Part shown: piece by piece, positions 14,214 to 21,099 of the stretch
Layout: each line of letters begins with the position of its first letter
How positions within the stretch are numbered: position 1 is the stretch's first letter
Source of the DNA: a virus
Virus record (IMG/VR): IMGVR_UViG_3300009506_001451
Span: 1 to 22,231 of that record
DNA length: 22,231 bases
Reading direction: 5' to 3' (one strand)
Notes under the pieces: model-generated
What the model saw: only the letters and a program-made list of their open reading frames with translations
Told to the model about the DNA's origin: nothing
Databases searched by the model: none
Program-made: the position numbers and the translations under genes

Positions 14214-14624
14214 CTACTCCGACTCGAACTTCGCAGTCAGATCCTGCTTGGGCACATACTGAATGATGAAGCCAGTGACGCCGGCCTCAAACGTAACGGT
14301 CTTCCCGTCGTCCGACAATGTGGCGAGAGTGGCAGAAGGTGTGTCCAACGCGTCGGACATCTGTCGAATGCCTGCCGCTGCCGCCCCGGCCGTCACGCGC
14401 AACACGGAAATAGACAGCGCCGCCGGAAGCTTCTGCCCGGACACATCTGGATCGTCGATCGTGGTGAGGTCAAACGATGCTGCAGAAGTGAGCCCTGTCA
14501 AAGTCTTTTTCAGGCCGGCCAGCGCATCCCCCAACTTTGCCAGGGCCGCTGCATCCGCCAACTTGTTCGGGTTGGACTCGTTGAGCACGTCTTGGATTGT
14601 TTGCGATTTGCCTGCTGTTGTCAT
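14214..14624 (-). CDS. Probable virion protein, Ala/Thr-rich
   Basis: 136 residues; family not recognised. Residues 20-45 form an Ala/Leu-rich helix (LADAAALAKLGDALAGLKKT), followed by predicted beta strands (ASFDLTTIDDPDVSG, LPAALSISVLRVTAG, KTVTFEAGVTGFIIQYVP). A beta-rich small protein in the capsid gene cluster could be a head decoration or head-fibre base protein. A strong AGGAGG lies about 8 bases before the ATG, fitting abundant expression. It stands next to another beta-rich protein of similar size, with which I see no convincing sequence similarity. Confidence 0.75.
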   Translation of the reverse strand: MTTAGKSQTIQDVLNESNPNKLADAAALAKLGDALAGLKKTLTGLTSAASFDLTTIDDPDVSGQKLPAALSISVLRVTAGAAAAGIRQMSDALDTPSATLATLSDDGKTVTFEAGVTGFIIQYVPKQDLTAKFESE

Positions 14625-14676
14625 GTGACGATCCTCCTATCGGATGATGCTTTATCGAACATGATCGGCGTCCGCG

Positions 14677-15060
14677 TCAACCTTGTTCTCCCAAAATCAC
14701 CTCTACCTCAGTCTCGGTGGCTGGAGTTCGGGTCAGGTCGATCGCCGTGATCGGGTTCTCCATGCTCATCAGTATCAGATACGTATCGAACGGAATACTC
14801 TGTTCAACACCCGCAGCGCTCGTTATCCTGGCGCGCACGGATGCCCCGTAAGTTACCTTCAACAAAACGATGTTGGCGTTGGCCACACCGCCAAATCCCA
14901 CGCTGACGGGCGCGTCGACGTCCAATGTCACGGTGTCGACCATCTTTTTTGTGAGCTGAGTCGTCTCGTCGATCGGCGCATCAACGTTCGGAACGAACGA
15001 CAACCCGCTTCCAAGCGGGGTCATTGTGTACCCGCCCGACAGCTGGAACCTGTATGCCAT
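14677..15060 (-). CDS. Probable beta-rich virion protein (decoration-like)
   Basis: 127 residues with no recognised family. It is predicted beta-rich throughout: MAYRFQLSGGYTM, TVTLDVDAPVSVGFGG, ANIVLLKVTYGASVRARITS, SIPFDTYLILMS, TEVEVILGEQG. The alternation of short hydrophobic strands and Gly turns suggests a beta-sandwich, as in phage capsid decoration proteins, but this is inference from composition and position before the scaffold and coat genes. The ribosome binding site is weak (GGTAG). The gene starts 8 bases after the preceding small gene. Confidence 0.72.
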   Translation of the reverse strand: MAYRFQLSGGYTMTPLGSGLSFVPNVDAPIDETTQLTKKMVDTVTLDVDAPVSVGFGGVANANIVLLKVTYGASVRARITSAAGVEQSIPFDTYLILMSMENPITAIDLTRTPATETEVEVILGEQG

Positions 15061-15068
15061 GTGTTTTT

Positions 15069-15263
15069 CTACCGACCACCGGTCGTCATCGGGCCCATTG
15101 TGAATGGGTCAGGATCCGGTGCTTTCGGAAGCTGCGATTGGGGAAGGCGCTGCTCTGTTGGCACTGCATCAACGGCATCGTTATACTTCCCATGATCTGC
15201 ATCATGAGCCTCGACCGCATCTTTGTATGTGCGATCTTGTCCTACCGTGTTCGGGTCTACCAT
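15069..15263 (-). CDS. Small protein 4 of a PF-tail family
   Basis: 64 residues, unknown. The segment VGQDRTYKDAVEAHDADHGKY (residues 7-27) is closely similar to residues 12-32 of the neighbouring 61-residue protein, so the two are paralogues. The C-terminus reads DPFTMGPMTTGGR, sharing the PFT motif seen at the ends of the three genes before it. AGGAG lies 6 bases upstream. Hydrophilic throughout, with no signal peptide or membrane segment. Confidence 0.75.
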   Translation of the reverse strand: MVDPNTVGQDRTYKDAVEAHDADHGKYNDAVDAVPTEQRLPQSQLPKAPDPDPFTMGPMTTGGR

Positions 15264-15276
15264 CTCTGTCTCCTGA

Positions 15277-15462
15277 TCAACCCTTCAAAGTAAAGGGGCT
15301 TGGCTGGTTTGGGAGGGTTCCTGGGCCAGCATTCTTCGGCTTGGCCATCTTAGCCCGCGACCCGTCGTACTTCCCCTTCAAAGCATCGCACATCTCAGTC
15401 GCGTCTTTATACGTCTTGTCCTGCCCTATGGACAGGGCTTTCTCTGCATTGGGGCTCGGCAT
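15277..15462 (-). CDS. Small protein 3 of a PF-tail family
   Basis: 61 residues, unknown. Residues 12-32 (IGQDKTYKDATEMCDALKGK and a Y) match the neighbouring 64-residue protein. The tail is basic and Pro-rich (AKMAKPKNAGPGTLPNQ) and ends SPFTLKG. GAGGAG lies 6 bases upstream. It is 13 bases from the next gene. Its small size, strong ribosome binding site and repeated tail motif argue that it is a real, probably virion-associated protein. Confidence 0.75.
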   Translation of the reverse strand: MPSPNAEKALSIGQDKTYKDATEMCDALKGKYDGSRAKMAKPKNAGPGTLPNQPSPFTLKG

Positions 15463-15463
15463 G

Positions 15464-15691
15464 TCAAGCTCCTCTCATGGGGCCGAACGGGCTCCCTTGG
15501 ATTGCGGGTGTCGGCACGCTGCTGACGGCCGGCTTGGGCTCCTCGTGCATGTCTGCAGGCATGTCCGGTGTGATCGGATGCCCTCCTTGCGGACAATAAG
15601 GAACGTCATCAACGAAGCTTCCGGGAGCTGTTCCGATCTCTAAAGCCCGCTTCCTCGGGCTCCTCAAGCTTCCTGGTGATGCTTGCGGCAT
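15464..15691 (-). CDS. Small protein 2 of a PF-tail family
   Basis: 75 residues, unknown. The N-terminus is basic (SPGSLRSPRKRALEIG), the centre is Pro-rich with a single Cys and His residues (DDVPYCPQGGHPITPDMPAD), and the C-terminus ends SPFGPMRGA, a diverged form of the PFT tail. The ribosome binding site AGAGGT contains the stop codon of the preceding gene. Likely largely disordered. Confidence 0.7.
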   Translation of the reverse strand: MPQASPGSLRSPRKRALEIGTAPGSFVDDVPYCPQGGHPITPDMPADMHEEPKPAVSSVPTPAIQGSPFGPMRGA

Positions 15692-15694
15692 TGT

Positions 15695-15886
15695 CTACCT
15701 CTTCAGCGTGAAGGGCACGCCTGAGTGAGTAAGGGATTTTGGACCAAAGTCCTTGACGTCCTCCCAACCAGAACCCGAAGACTCCGACCCTTTTGCATCG
15801 GTTTTCTCTTGATCTGGAGCCCTCGCATACTGATCTGGAAGAATCCGACCAAGGTCCATCTTCACTGGGGTTCCGTCGTTTGGCAT
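15695..15886 (-). CDS. Small protein 1 of a PF-tail family
   Basis: 63 residues from the ATG at 15886, unknown. Hydrophilic, with an acidic/Gly/Ser middle (GSESSGSGWEDVKDFGP), ending VPFTLKR. The tail is nearly the same as the SPFTLKG end two genes downstream, although the rest of the protein is unrelated by eye. The frame continues open upstream, but the earlier ATG at 16030 lies inside the preceding gene. A GAGGG stands 12 bases before the ATG, farther than usual, so the start is less certain. Confidence 0.65.
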   Translation of the reverse strand: MPNDGTPVKMDLGRILPDQYARAPDQEKTDAKGSESSGSGWEDVKDFGPKSLTHSGVPFTLKR

Positions 15887-15921
15887 CTTTGAATGGTACC
15901 CTCGATAAATCGGGCCGTCAA

Positions 15922-16356
15922 CTAGGAGTGCTTCACAGCTTGTACGAAACCGGCAAACCTCTCTGGGTTGGAGGTCCCGATCTTCTCCCCGAGCGCAACG
16001 AAGTCTTCCCAATTGTGCTCCTTGGCCCACGTCTTGAAACCAGACATCATTGCTGCCGGAAGCTTTGCCCGCATTCCGGCCAGGCCCTTGGCTGGTTGTG
16101 TCGGATTACCGCCTGTCGTGTACTCCTCAACAGCGTCGTCAAGGAGGTCCACGATCTCCATCAAAGCATCTTGAAGATCCTGAACGCTGACCTCCTCGTC
16201 GAGACCAAGCTCGTCCTCATACCCCTCATCGGGTTGCTCGTCCATCGTCGTCTCATCGTCGACCATGGATTCTTCATCGTACATGGCCGGATTGTTGAAA
16301 GGACGCATCTGGTTCTGCTTGGTTACGAACGCGGAAAGCTTCTTGGGCTCGATCAT
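15922..16356 (-). CDS. Acidic head-cluster protein of unknown function
   Basis: 144 residues. Residues 27-75 are strongly acidic (DEESMVDDETTMDEQPDEGY and on through ELGLDEEVSVQDLQD), followed by a helix ALMEIVDLLDDAVEEY. The C-terminal third seems to be a small helical domain (FKTWAKEHNWEDFVALGEKI; ERFAGFVQAVKHS). GAGGAG lies about 7 bases upstream. Its position beside the gp7-like gene suggests a minor head or internal capsid protein; acidic stretches are common in proteins packaged with or displaced by DNA, but there is no direct evidence. Confidence 0.75.
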   Translation of the reverse strand: MIEPKKLSAFVTKQNQMRPFNNPAMYDEESMVDDETTMDEQPDEGYEDELGLDEEVSVQDLQDALMEIVDLLDDAVEEYTTGGNPTQPAKGLAGMRAKLPAAMMSGFKTWAKEHNWEDFVALGEKIGTSNPERFAGFVQAVKHS

Positions 16357-16409
16357 GTCGTTCTCCTCTCAGACCCCTATTAGTTACATCCTGGAAGGCC
16401 CCAAGTCCA

Positions 16410-17405
16410 TCACAATTGTACCACCCGACCGTTGACAAGTCTCCAAGCAGGTATTCCCCAGCCGGGACGCCATGGCTGGACAGAACTGCGATCGTTTGGG
16501 CGGTTCGGAGGAGATGCCCATTGCTGCCCGCCAAACCTGGACACCACCTCCCCCCACGTCTCTACACCCATTGCCCCACCGGGCCACTTGTACCTGCGCA
16601 AGGTGCTGGGCACTTTTCTGGGCCTGGTTCTCGGAAACGTAAACACACCTCCAGGGGACGTGACCTGCCCGTGCATCGCGATTGAGTCGAGACTGACCCT
16701 GGCATCCAAAGGCTTCAACGACTCATCGTCTACATATTCAACCCACCGGACCATCATATCAGGCAAAGCTTCAGAGGACTCCTCTATCCCACGCGCCTGG
16801 GTTAAGTTGAACGACGCGATCGACTCCGTCCTGGCGATCCTCTCTGCTTGGTACCATTGGACGTCCCCCGTCTTCATAACGCGGTCAATCATCCCACCCA
16901 GGTCTTCCCCTATAGCCAGCGAGATCGACATTTGATCCTCAATCTTCCCGACGATGCGGGCGCCGAGCCTGGCCATCGTGTCCTTGTGAACGCGCATCAA
17001 AGACTTGTCGACCCCCCGCAATACACCGCGAAACTTCCCGGCCTCCTCCACAGGGAGCACGACGTCTGCCCCGGTGTAGATCTTTTCTAACTGAGATATG
17101 TCACGGATCAGGCCGCGGAGTGCCTCAGTTTGGGCTGTCTTATTCAAGTCTCCAATCGCCCCAGACAAACGCTGTGTAATCAGCCGCAAGCCTTGCCTCA
17201 ACTGAGCTTTGGCGATCCTGTACTGATGCGACGTGAACGAATCCTTCATGCCACCTGGGAGGCCCTTCAGCTTCTTCTCCAGATCCCGCAGGGATTCCTC
17301 GTACAACCTCTTGAGCCCGCGAAGCCCCTGCTTCTGAGTAACGCGCAGCACGCGAGCGCGGTGCTCGTCTAGCGTCTGCTTGTATGCTTTCTTCGGGGTG
17401 GGCAT
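16410..17405 (-). CDS. SPP1 gp7/Mu gpF-like head morphogenesis protein
   Basis: 331 residues from the ATG at 17405, which overlaps the previous stop (TGATG); a TTG at 17408 would add one residue. Minor head protein that binds the portal and enters the capsid in small numbers. Residues 1-170 are charged helices. Residues 186-208 contain QAERIARTESIASFNLTQAR, the ARTE helix characteristic of this family. The C-terminal core follows the family layout (D-R-V...HG...G...P, then PPNRPNDR and W-x-P), but the usual cysteines and the HPNCRC-type end are replaced by Ser and Asp (DARVSLDS; NRPNDRSS). So a metal-binding or disulphide role usual in the family appears lost. No toxin domain is fused to it. 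It is the usual neighbour of portal genes, here separated by five small genes. Confidence 0.85.
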   Translation of the reverse strand: MPTPKKAYKQTLDEHRARVLRVTQKQGLRGLKRLYEESLRDLEKKLKGLPGGMKDSFTSHQYRIAKAQLRQGLRLITQRLSGAIGDLNKTAQTEALRGLIRDISQLEKIYTGADVVLPVEEAGKFRGVLRGVDKSLMRVHKDTMARLGARIVGKIEDQMSISLAIGEDLGGMIDRVMKTGDVQWYQAERIARTESIASFNLTQARGIEESSEALPDMMVRWVEYVDDESLKPLDARVSLDSIAMHGQVTSPGGVFTFPRTRPRKVPSTLRRYKWPGGAMGVETWGEVVSRFGGQQWASPPNRPNDRSSVQPWRPGWGIPAWRLVNGRVVQL

Positions 17406-17698
17406 CAAAGTTCAGGCGTAGAAGAGCAGTTGGTACAAGCCACGATCGGGGTCCCTTTGCGCAATATGACGGTCAGCTCTCCGCCTCCGCCGCACAACCC
17501 ACATCGAAACCCACCTCGACGAAGGATCCCAAGCGCGCATGATGGGGCCAGACGAGAACCGATCGGGTAATTAAACTTGACGTTGCTCCTAGCAGCCTCA
17601 CGTTCGAGCCTCCTCAGTGCACCCTGCTCCTCCGGCCGAAGCATGATGCGCCTTCGCTCGTCGGCCGCCCGCATCAACTTAAAGAGGGCCTGCGACAT
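17405..17698 (-). CDS. Small protein with zinc-ribbon motif
   Basis: 97 residues. Two Cys pairs, CGLC (66-69) and CTNC (88-91), separated by a beta-hairpin-like stretch (ELTVILRKGTPIVA), form a probable zinc ribbon at the C-terminus. The N-terminal 40 residues are a charged helix (MRAADERRRIMLRPEEQGAL). AGGGGA lies about 7 bases upstream. It probably binds nucleic acid or protein; the target is unknown. It overlaps the gp7-like gene start. Confidence 0.75.
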   Translation of the reverse strand: MSQALFKLMRAADERRRIMLRPEEQGALRRLEREAARSNVKFNYPIGSRLAPSCALGILRRGGFRCGLCGGGGELTVILRKGTPIVACTNCSSTPEL

Positions 17699-17699
17699 G

Positions 17700-17837
17700 T
17701 CATTTCCCCTTGTGCTTGAAGAACTGCACCTGCCTCTCGCGCTCCAGAGCCTTCTTTTTGGACGGGTACGGCCCGCCTAGCTTCTTCTTCCCGTCCTTGG
17801 AGTATAGCACGAAGCCGCCTTTTTGCTTGCGGATCAT
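17700..17837 (-). CDS. 45-residue basic phage protein
   Basis: Translated by hand: it begins MIRKQKGGFVLYSKDGKKKL and contains GGPYPSKKKALERERQVQFF, ending KHKGK. The pattern of a FVLYSKDG strand, a GPYPSKKKALERE turn-helix and a final QVQFFKHK is common in tiny phage proteins of unknown function. It starts in an ATGA overlap with the upstream gene and stops one base before the next ATG. The high Lys/Arg content suggests nucleic-acid binding, which is inference. Confidence 0.8.
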   Translation of the reverse strand: MIRKQKGGFVLYSKDGKKKLGGPYPSKKKALERERQVQFFKHKGK

Positions 17838-18241
17838 GGGATCTCCCCGGGAACTGCCGCCGAGACCCTGTGAGAGCTGCTCAGCCCCTTCCTGTCAATC
17901 TCCACCACAGCCCAGCTGGGGCCGTTTGCAGCGGCCCGCTCGGCCTCGACGCGGCACATATCGCAGGCGCCTACGTCACTGATCTTCACCATGCGCCCCT
18001 CCGTTGTGCTGATCGTCGGGACGTATTCCCCATCAGGGTTGGACATCATGATCGCGACTGCCAGCTCGTGACAGTCGCGCATGAAGTCATCATACGGGTA
18101 CAAGACCTTGATTCGTATGGCCGCCGGCTGCCCGCACACGTAGCAATCCTTGCGGATGCCATATGCCCGGTGTGCCTCGTCCGGCGTCATTTTCCCGTCC
18201 ATGAACTTCTTGACGTGCCTGATCTTTTTTTCGTCGCTCAT
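17834..18241 (-). CDS. Small protein with two CxxC motifs, probable zinc binding
   Basis: 135 residues from the ATG at 18241, which has GGAGGAG a few bases upstream and an ATGA overlap with the HAD gene; an in-frame ATG at 18361 lies inside that gene and is rejected. CYVC (33-36) and CDMC (93-96) flank a central helical part (DFMRDCHELAVAIMM) and a strand pair (GEYVPTISTTEGRMVKISDV). The two knuckles probably join one zinc ion. A predicted N-terminal helix is Lys-rich. Function unknown; it overlaps the next gene by ATGA. Confidence 0.75.
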   Translation of the reverse strand: MSDEKKIRHVKKFMDGKMTPDEAHRAYGIRKDCYVCGQPAAIRIKVLYPYDDFMRDCHELAVAIMMSNPDGEYVPTISTTEGRMVKISDVGACDMCRVEAERAAANGPSWAVVEIDRKGLSSSHRVSAAVPGEIP

Positions 18242-18696
18242 CTGCTCCTCCGTTGATCTCCGTACTCCTCTGCCATCTCCAGCCAGCTCATCGCTCCAGG
18301 ACCATGGCCTAGCCTGATAGCCTTGTCGTCTATGTACAGGTCGGCGCTCACCTTCCCGCACAAGCCGTCGTCGACGGAATCTACTATGTCGCCCAGGTAT
18401 CTGTCGATGAACTCCAACATCTGAACATATCGCGCTTCATTCAGCTCCCTGCTACGCTGAAACGCTTCACCAACCTTCACCAACTTTTTCCCTACGCGGG
18501 CCAGCGGATCTAACCTGGGATCTTGCCTCAATGCCAAGTTGGCACGCGCAGAGTAAACGATGATCTGGTGTCCGGCATCTTTCAACGCCCGCAAAGCCTC
18601 AAGCGCGTCTGGCATGAAACGCAGCGGCGTTGTCAGATCTTCATAATCCCTGTCCTGGCTAACGATCGTTCCGTCGAAGTCAACGGCGATGATCAT
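18238..18696 (-). CDS. HAD-superfamily hydrolase (probable phosphatase)
   Basis: 152 residues. The N-terminal MIIAVDFDGTIV is HAD motif I, with nucleophile Asp6 and acid/base Asp8. Motif II is the IIVYSAR strand (Ser49), and the C-terminal acidic motif is YIDDKAIR (121-128). The small insert (residues 60-90, lysine and charged) and the size fit the phage and bacterial small HAD group that dephosphorylates sugars, nucleotides or nucleic-acid ends. The substrate cannot be told from sequence. It starts in an ATGA overlap with the RyR gene and ends in an ATGA overlap with the CxxC gene. Its place between portal and head genes is unusual for a metabolic or end-repair enzyme. Confidence 0.85.
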   Translation of the reverse strand: MIIAVDFDGTIVSQDRDYEDLTTPLRFMPDALEALRALKDAGHQIIVYSARANLALRQDPRLDPLARVGKKLVKVGEAFQRSRELNEARYVQMLEFIDRYLGDIVDSVDDGLCGKVSADLYIDDKAIRLGHGPGAMSWLEMAEEYGDQRRSR

Positions 18697-19148
18697 GTCT
18701 TCCTTTTCCGGCGAGCCTTCTGCTTCGGAGGATCCTCCTCTACCGCTTCTTCCGGTACATGGACAGAACCGCTAGGGTACTTTCCGGGGAACGTCAGCGG
18801 GCGTAGCGCTTCTACGACGGACACGAACAGAGCATCTTTTATCCTCTGCGAGTCCGGCAAGTCATGGTACGGAACCATACACGGGTGCTCTTTTTTCTCT
18901 GGAGCCTTAATCGGTCCATGCTTCCAGCCTGCGGCTTGCTTCTCAGCCAGCCACCCCTCGTGACTGTCTTTAGGGGTTCGGCCGGGGTTGTCCAAGACGG
19001 CCACAACTCCGTTGACGGCACTGCCCTTCTGCCACTCGGGAGCCATGTCCCACGTAGATTGGCTGTGGTCCCCGATGCTCATGCAGTACGCCCTATTCGC
19101 CTCGTGGCACACGCGAGCAATCTGCTCCTCGTTCAGAACTACCTCCAT
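18693..19148 (-). CDS. RyR-domain protein
   Basis: 151 residues. Residues 8-115 form a complete RyR domain, named for repeats in ryanodine receptors and found widely in phages and bacteria: VCHEANRAYCMSIGDHSQ, W-x-MAPEWQK, NGV, SHEGWLAEKQAAGWKHGP and KKEHPCMVPYHDLP are all present. The domain's role in phages is unknown; a ligand- or nucleotide-binding role has been suggested for other members. The last 30 residues are acidic then strongly basic (KQKARRKRKT), possibly a nucleic-acid contact. A GGAGGAAGC ribosome binding site precedes the ATG. It is the first gene after the portal and is joined to the HAD gene by an ATGA overlap. Confidence 0.9.
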   Translation of the reverse strand: MEVVLNEEQIARVCHEANRAYCMSIGDHSQSTWDMAPEWQKGSAVNGVVAVLDNPGRTPKDSHEGWLAEKQAAGWKHGPIKAPEKKEHPCMVPYHDLPDSQRIKDALFVSVVEALRPLTFPGKYPSGSVHVPEEAVEEDPPKQKARRKRKT

Positions 19149-19164
19149 CTGCTTCCTCCGTTTC

Positions 19165-21093
19165 TCACTCTGTTGGGCTGGCCTCCAGCCACTTCATGAG
19201 GTTATCGCGCAGGATGACGTACTTGTTCCCGACCTTGTTGCCAGGAAGCTGCCCGCGCTTTATGGCGTTGTGGATCGTGTTCTTGGACACGTTGAGAAGA
19301 GACGCTGCCTCGTCCGAAGACATGGATGGCGGTGCGTCTTCGACCCTCTCCATGCTTGCCTCGACGTCCTCAACCTCCTCTATCGTGGCCTCCTCACCTT
19401 GCTCTTCACCCGACTGCTCCGGGCTCGACGGAATACCAGGGCTGCGGAGCATTCCAAGCGCCTGGGAGGCCAGGTCCTCCTGCTCAAACTGGGCCTCCCT
19501 CTGGATGTTCCCGAGCATGGTCTGAACGTCTTTGACGTTATAATGTTCAGCCACGTACTTGACAGCGTGCTCCTGATCGATGAGGTGGCCAGCCTTGGCG
19601 GCGATGGCGCTGCGGGTGGCTAACTCTACGTCGGATAGCATAGGCTCGAAATATTTTGGCCATTGGAGCTTCACGATCCCGCCGTGCCCAAGCTCTCTCT
19701 GCACGAGAACCTCTTCCCCAGTCTCTAAGATCATTTTTCGTGGGGGGAGGTCGATCACACCGCGGACCCTCAAGCCGGTCTCCTCGTCGATCCCACCTCC
19801 CTGAACTTTTGGGACTGCGGCAACAACCATCTCTAACAGGTCTTGTATTCCCTTCTCGCCGTACTGCTCGCGCATCACGTCAGCCTTGGCAATCATGGAC
19901 GAGTATACCCGCTCGATCTCCGTTGCAGTCCTGTTACTTACGTCCGGGTGCTCCAGAACGCACTGCACTACCTCTAAGAAGTTCTTGCGGAATTCCTTGG
20001 CAAGCTCCATGGCCGACCTTGGACCGCTTCCCGCGATCTCGATGTAGTTGGCGCTTCCCTCCGGAAGCTTGATCGCGTTGTCGCTCCCCTTGCGGATCTC
20101 CGACATCTCCGCCTTCGTCACGAGGACCAGCGTGGGATCGCAGTTAGCCACCACGCCCTTGTTGGACTGCGACATCAATGCATCGATCGCCTCCAACGTG
20201 TCATACCCTCCGAGGCAGTCTGGGTCTCCATCAATATCGTCCTGGACAGGCGTGTTCTGGATCCACACTACTGGGCAGAACCCGAACCCATGGTTGACAA
20301 CTTTATCCTCCTCCCACGCAGGCTCCGTCCCATCCCCGACCGAAACAGGCTTAAACAATACATCCGACTCGTCAGAGATAATGCGCCTGTGCCAGTACCA
20401 GTTAGTTACGTACTTCGTCTTGGACTCGTCCAGCTCGTCTACTGGGTACATGTAGCGCTTCTCCAACGACCGCAGCTTCAGCCGCGCGCGATCGATGAAG
20501 ACGGCCTTGCACCATCTGGGATCGTGTACCTCAAACTCGATCTTGCCGTTTACGAACTGGAAGCCGATCCCAACGGTCCCCATGGCGCCGCCGTATGTCC
20601 TGGCCATGATCATCTGTGGCCACAACCTTCCGACTCGCGCTATGGCCTGTAGAAAATCCTCCGTGTCAGGGTCGCCGTCCACGCGTATTTCAGGATGATG
20701 CCGCTCGCTGAACAGTAAGCCGGTAAACCTGTCGACGACTACCTTGCACAATGCGTATGGGGCCGTCGGCTTCCTGAACTTGATCGGAAGAGTCTCGCCG
20801 GCATCGTAGAACCCAGGCGGTATGAACCCGGCATGGGCGACGGCCTCGTGTTCAAGCGGGTCCAATATTGGAGTGCCGTTCCAGTCCAGCTTCCTGTTGG
20901 AATAGTTCTCGCAGCGGTAAAACGACCACAAGCGGTTGAGCATCATCTGACGCGGGGTCATTCCAAGGTTGCTTATGCGCTGGATGGCCTCTTGGATGTT
21001 CTCTACGCGCTTCCCGCCTGCCTGCAGTTTCTCCGCCAGACCTGAGATCAGTCTTTTAACTGGACCTGGATCGTACCTGGTTCCGCTGCTCAT
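19165..21093 (-). CDS. Portal protein with C-terminal excisionase-type helix-turn-helix
   Basis: 642 residues. The dodecameric portal is the channel for DNA packaging and exit and the binding site for terminase and connectors. Core signs: FIPPGFYDAGETLPIKFRKP, VVVDRFTGLLFSE, an Asp-rich LGGYDTLEAIDALMSQSNKG segment, the stem/tunnel-type region ELAKEFRKNFLEVVQCV and a helix with NRTATEIERVYSSMIAKADV; the order and size fit SPP1-type portals. Residues 545-590 form an acidic Glu/Ser linker. Residues 591-642 (19323-19168) are a near-complete HTH_17/AlpA-type domain: SSDEAASLLNVSKNTIHNAI, then KRGQLPGNKVGNKYVI and LRDNLMKWLE. The frame is continuous, with no stop between. An ATG at 19353 (Met581) with GAGG 5 bases before it could also give a separate 62-residue HTH protein. 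The DNA-binding function of the tail is inferred from the motif. Confidence 0.9.
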   Translation of the reverse strand: MSSGTRYDPGPVKRLISGLAEKLQAGGKRVENIQEAIQRISNLGMTPRQMMLNRLWSFYRCENYSNRKLDWNGTPILDPLEHEAVAHAGFIPPGFYDAGETLPIKFRKPTAPYALCKVVVDRFTGLLFSERHHPEIRVDGDPDTEDFLQAIARVGRLWPQMIMARTYGGAMGTVGIGFQFVNGKIEFEVHDPRWCKAVFIDRARLKLRSLEKRYMYPVDELDESKTKYVTNWYWHRRIISDESDVLFKPVSVGDGTEPAWEEDKVVNHGFGFCPVVWIQNTPVQDDIDGDPDCLGGYDTLEAIDALMSQSNKGVVANCDPTLVLVTKAEMSEIRKGSDNAIKLPEGSANYIEIAGSGPRSAMELAKEFRKNFLEVVQCVLEHPDVSNRTATEIERVYSSMIAKADVMREQYGEKGIQDLLEMVVAAVPKVQGGGIDEETGLRVRGVIDLPPRKMILETGEEVLVQRELGHGGIVKLQWPKYFEPMLSDVELATRSAIAAKAGHLIDQEHAVKYVAEHYNVKDVQTMLGNIQREAQFEQEDLASQALGMLRSPGIPSSPEQSGEEQGEEATIEEVEDVEASMERVEDAPPSMSSDEAASLLNVSKNTIHNAIKRGQLPGNKVGNKYVILRDNLMKWLEASPTE

Positions 21094-21099
21094 GGGACG

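Noticed and set aside
16384-16410. 8-codon ATG frame (MDLGPSRM) overlapping the gp7-like stop
   Set aside because: Too short, with no ribosome binding site of its own; the 53-base gap 16357-16409 otherwise holds only the next gene's leader.
18242-18361. N-terminal extension of the CxxC protein from the ATG at 18361
   Set aside because: It lies wholly within the HAD gene; the ATG at 18241 has a GGAGGAG site and the ATGA overlap used throughout this operon.
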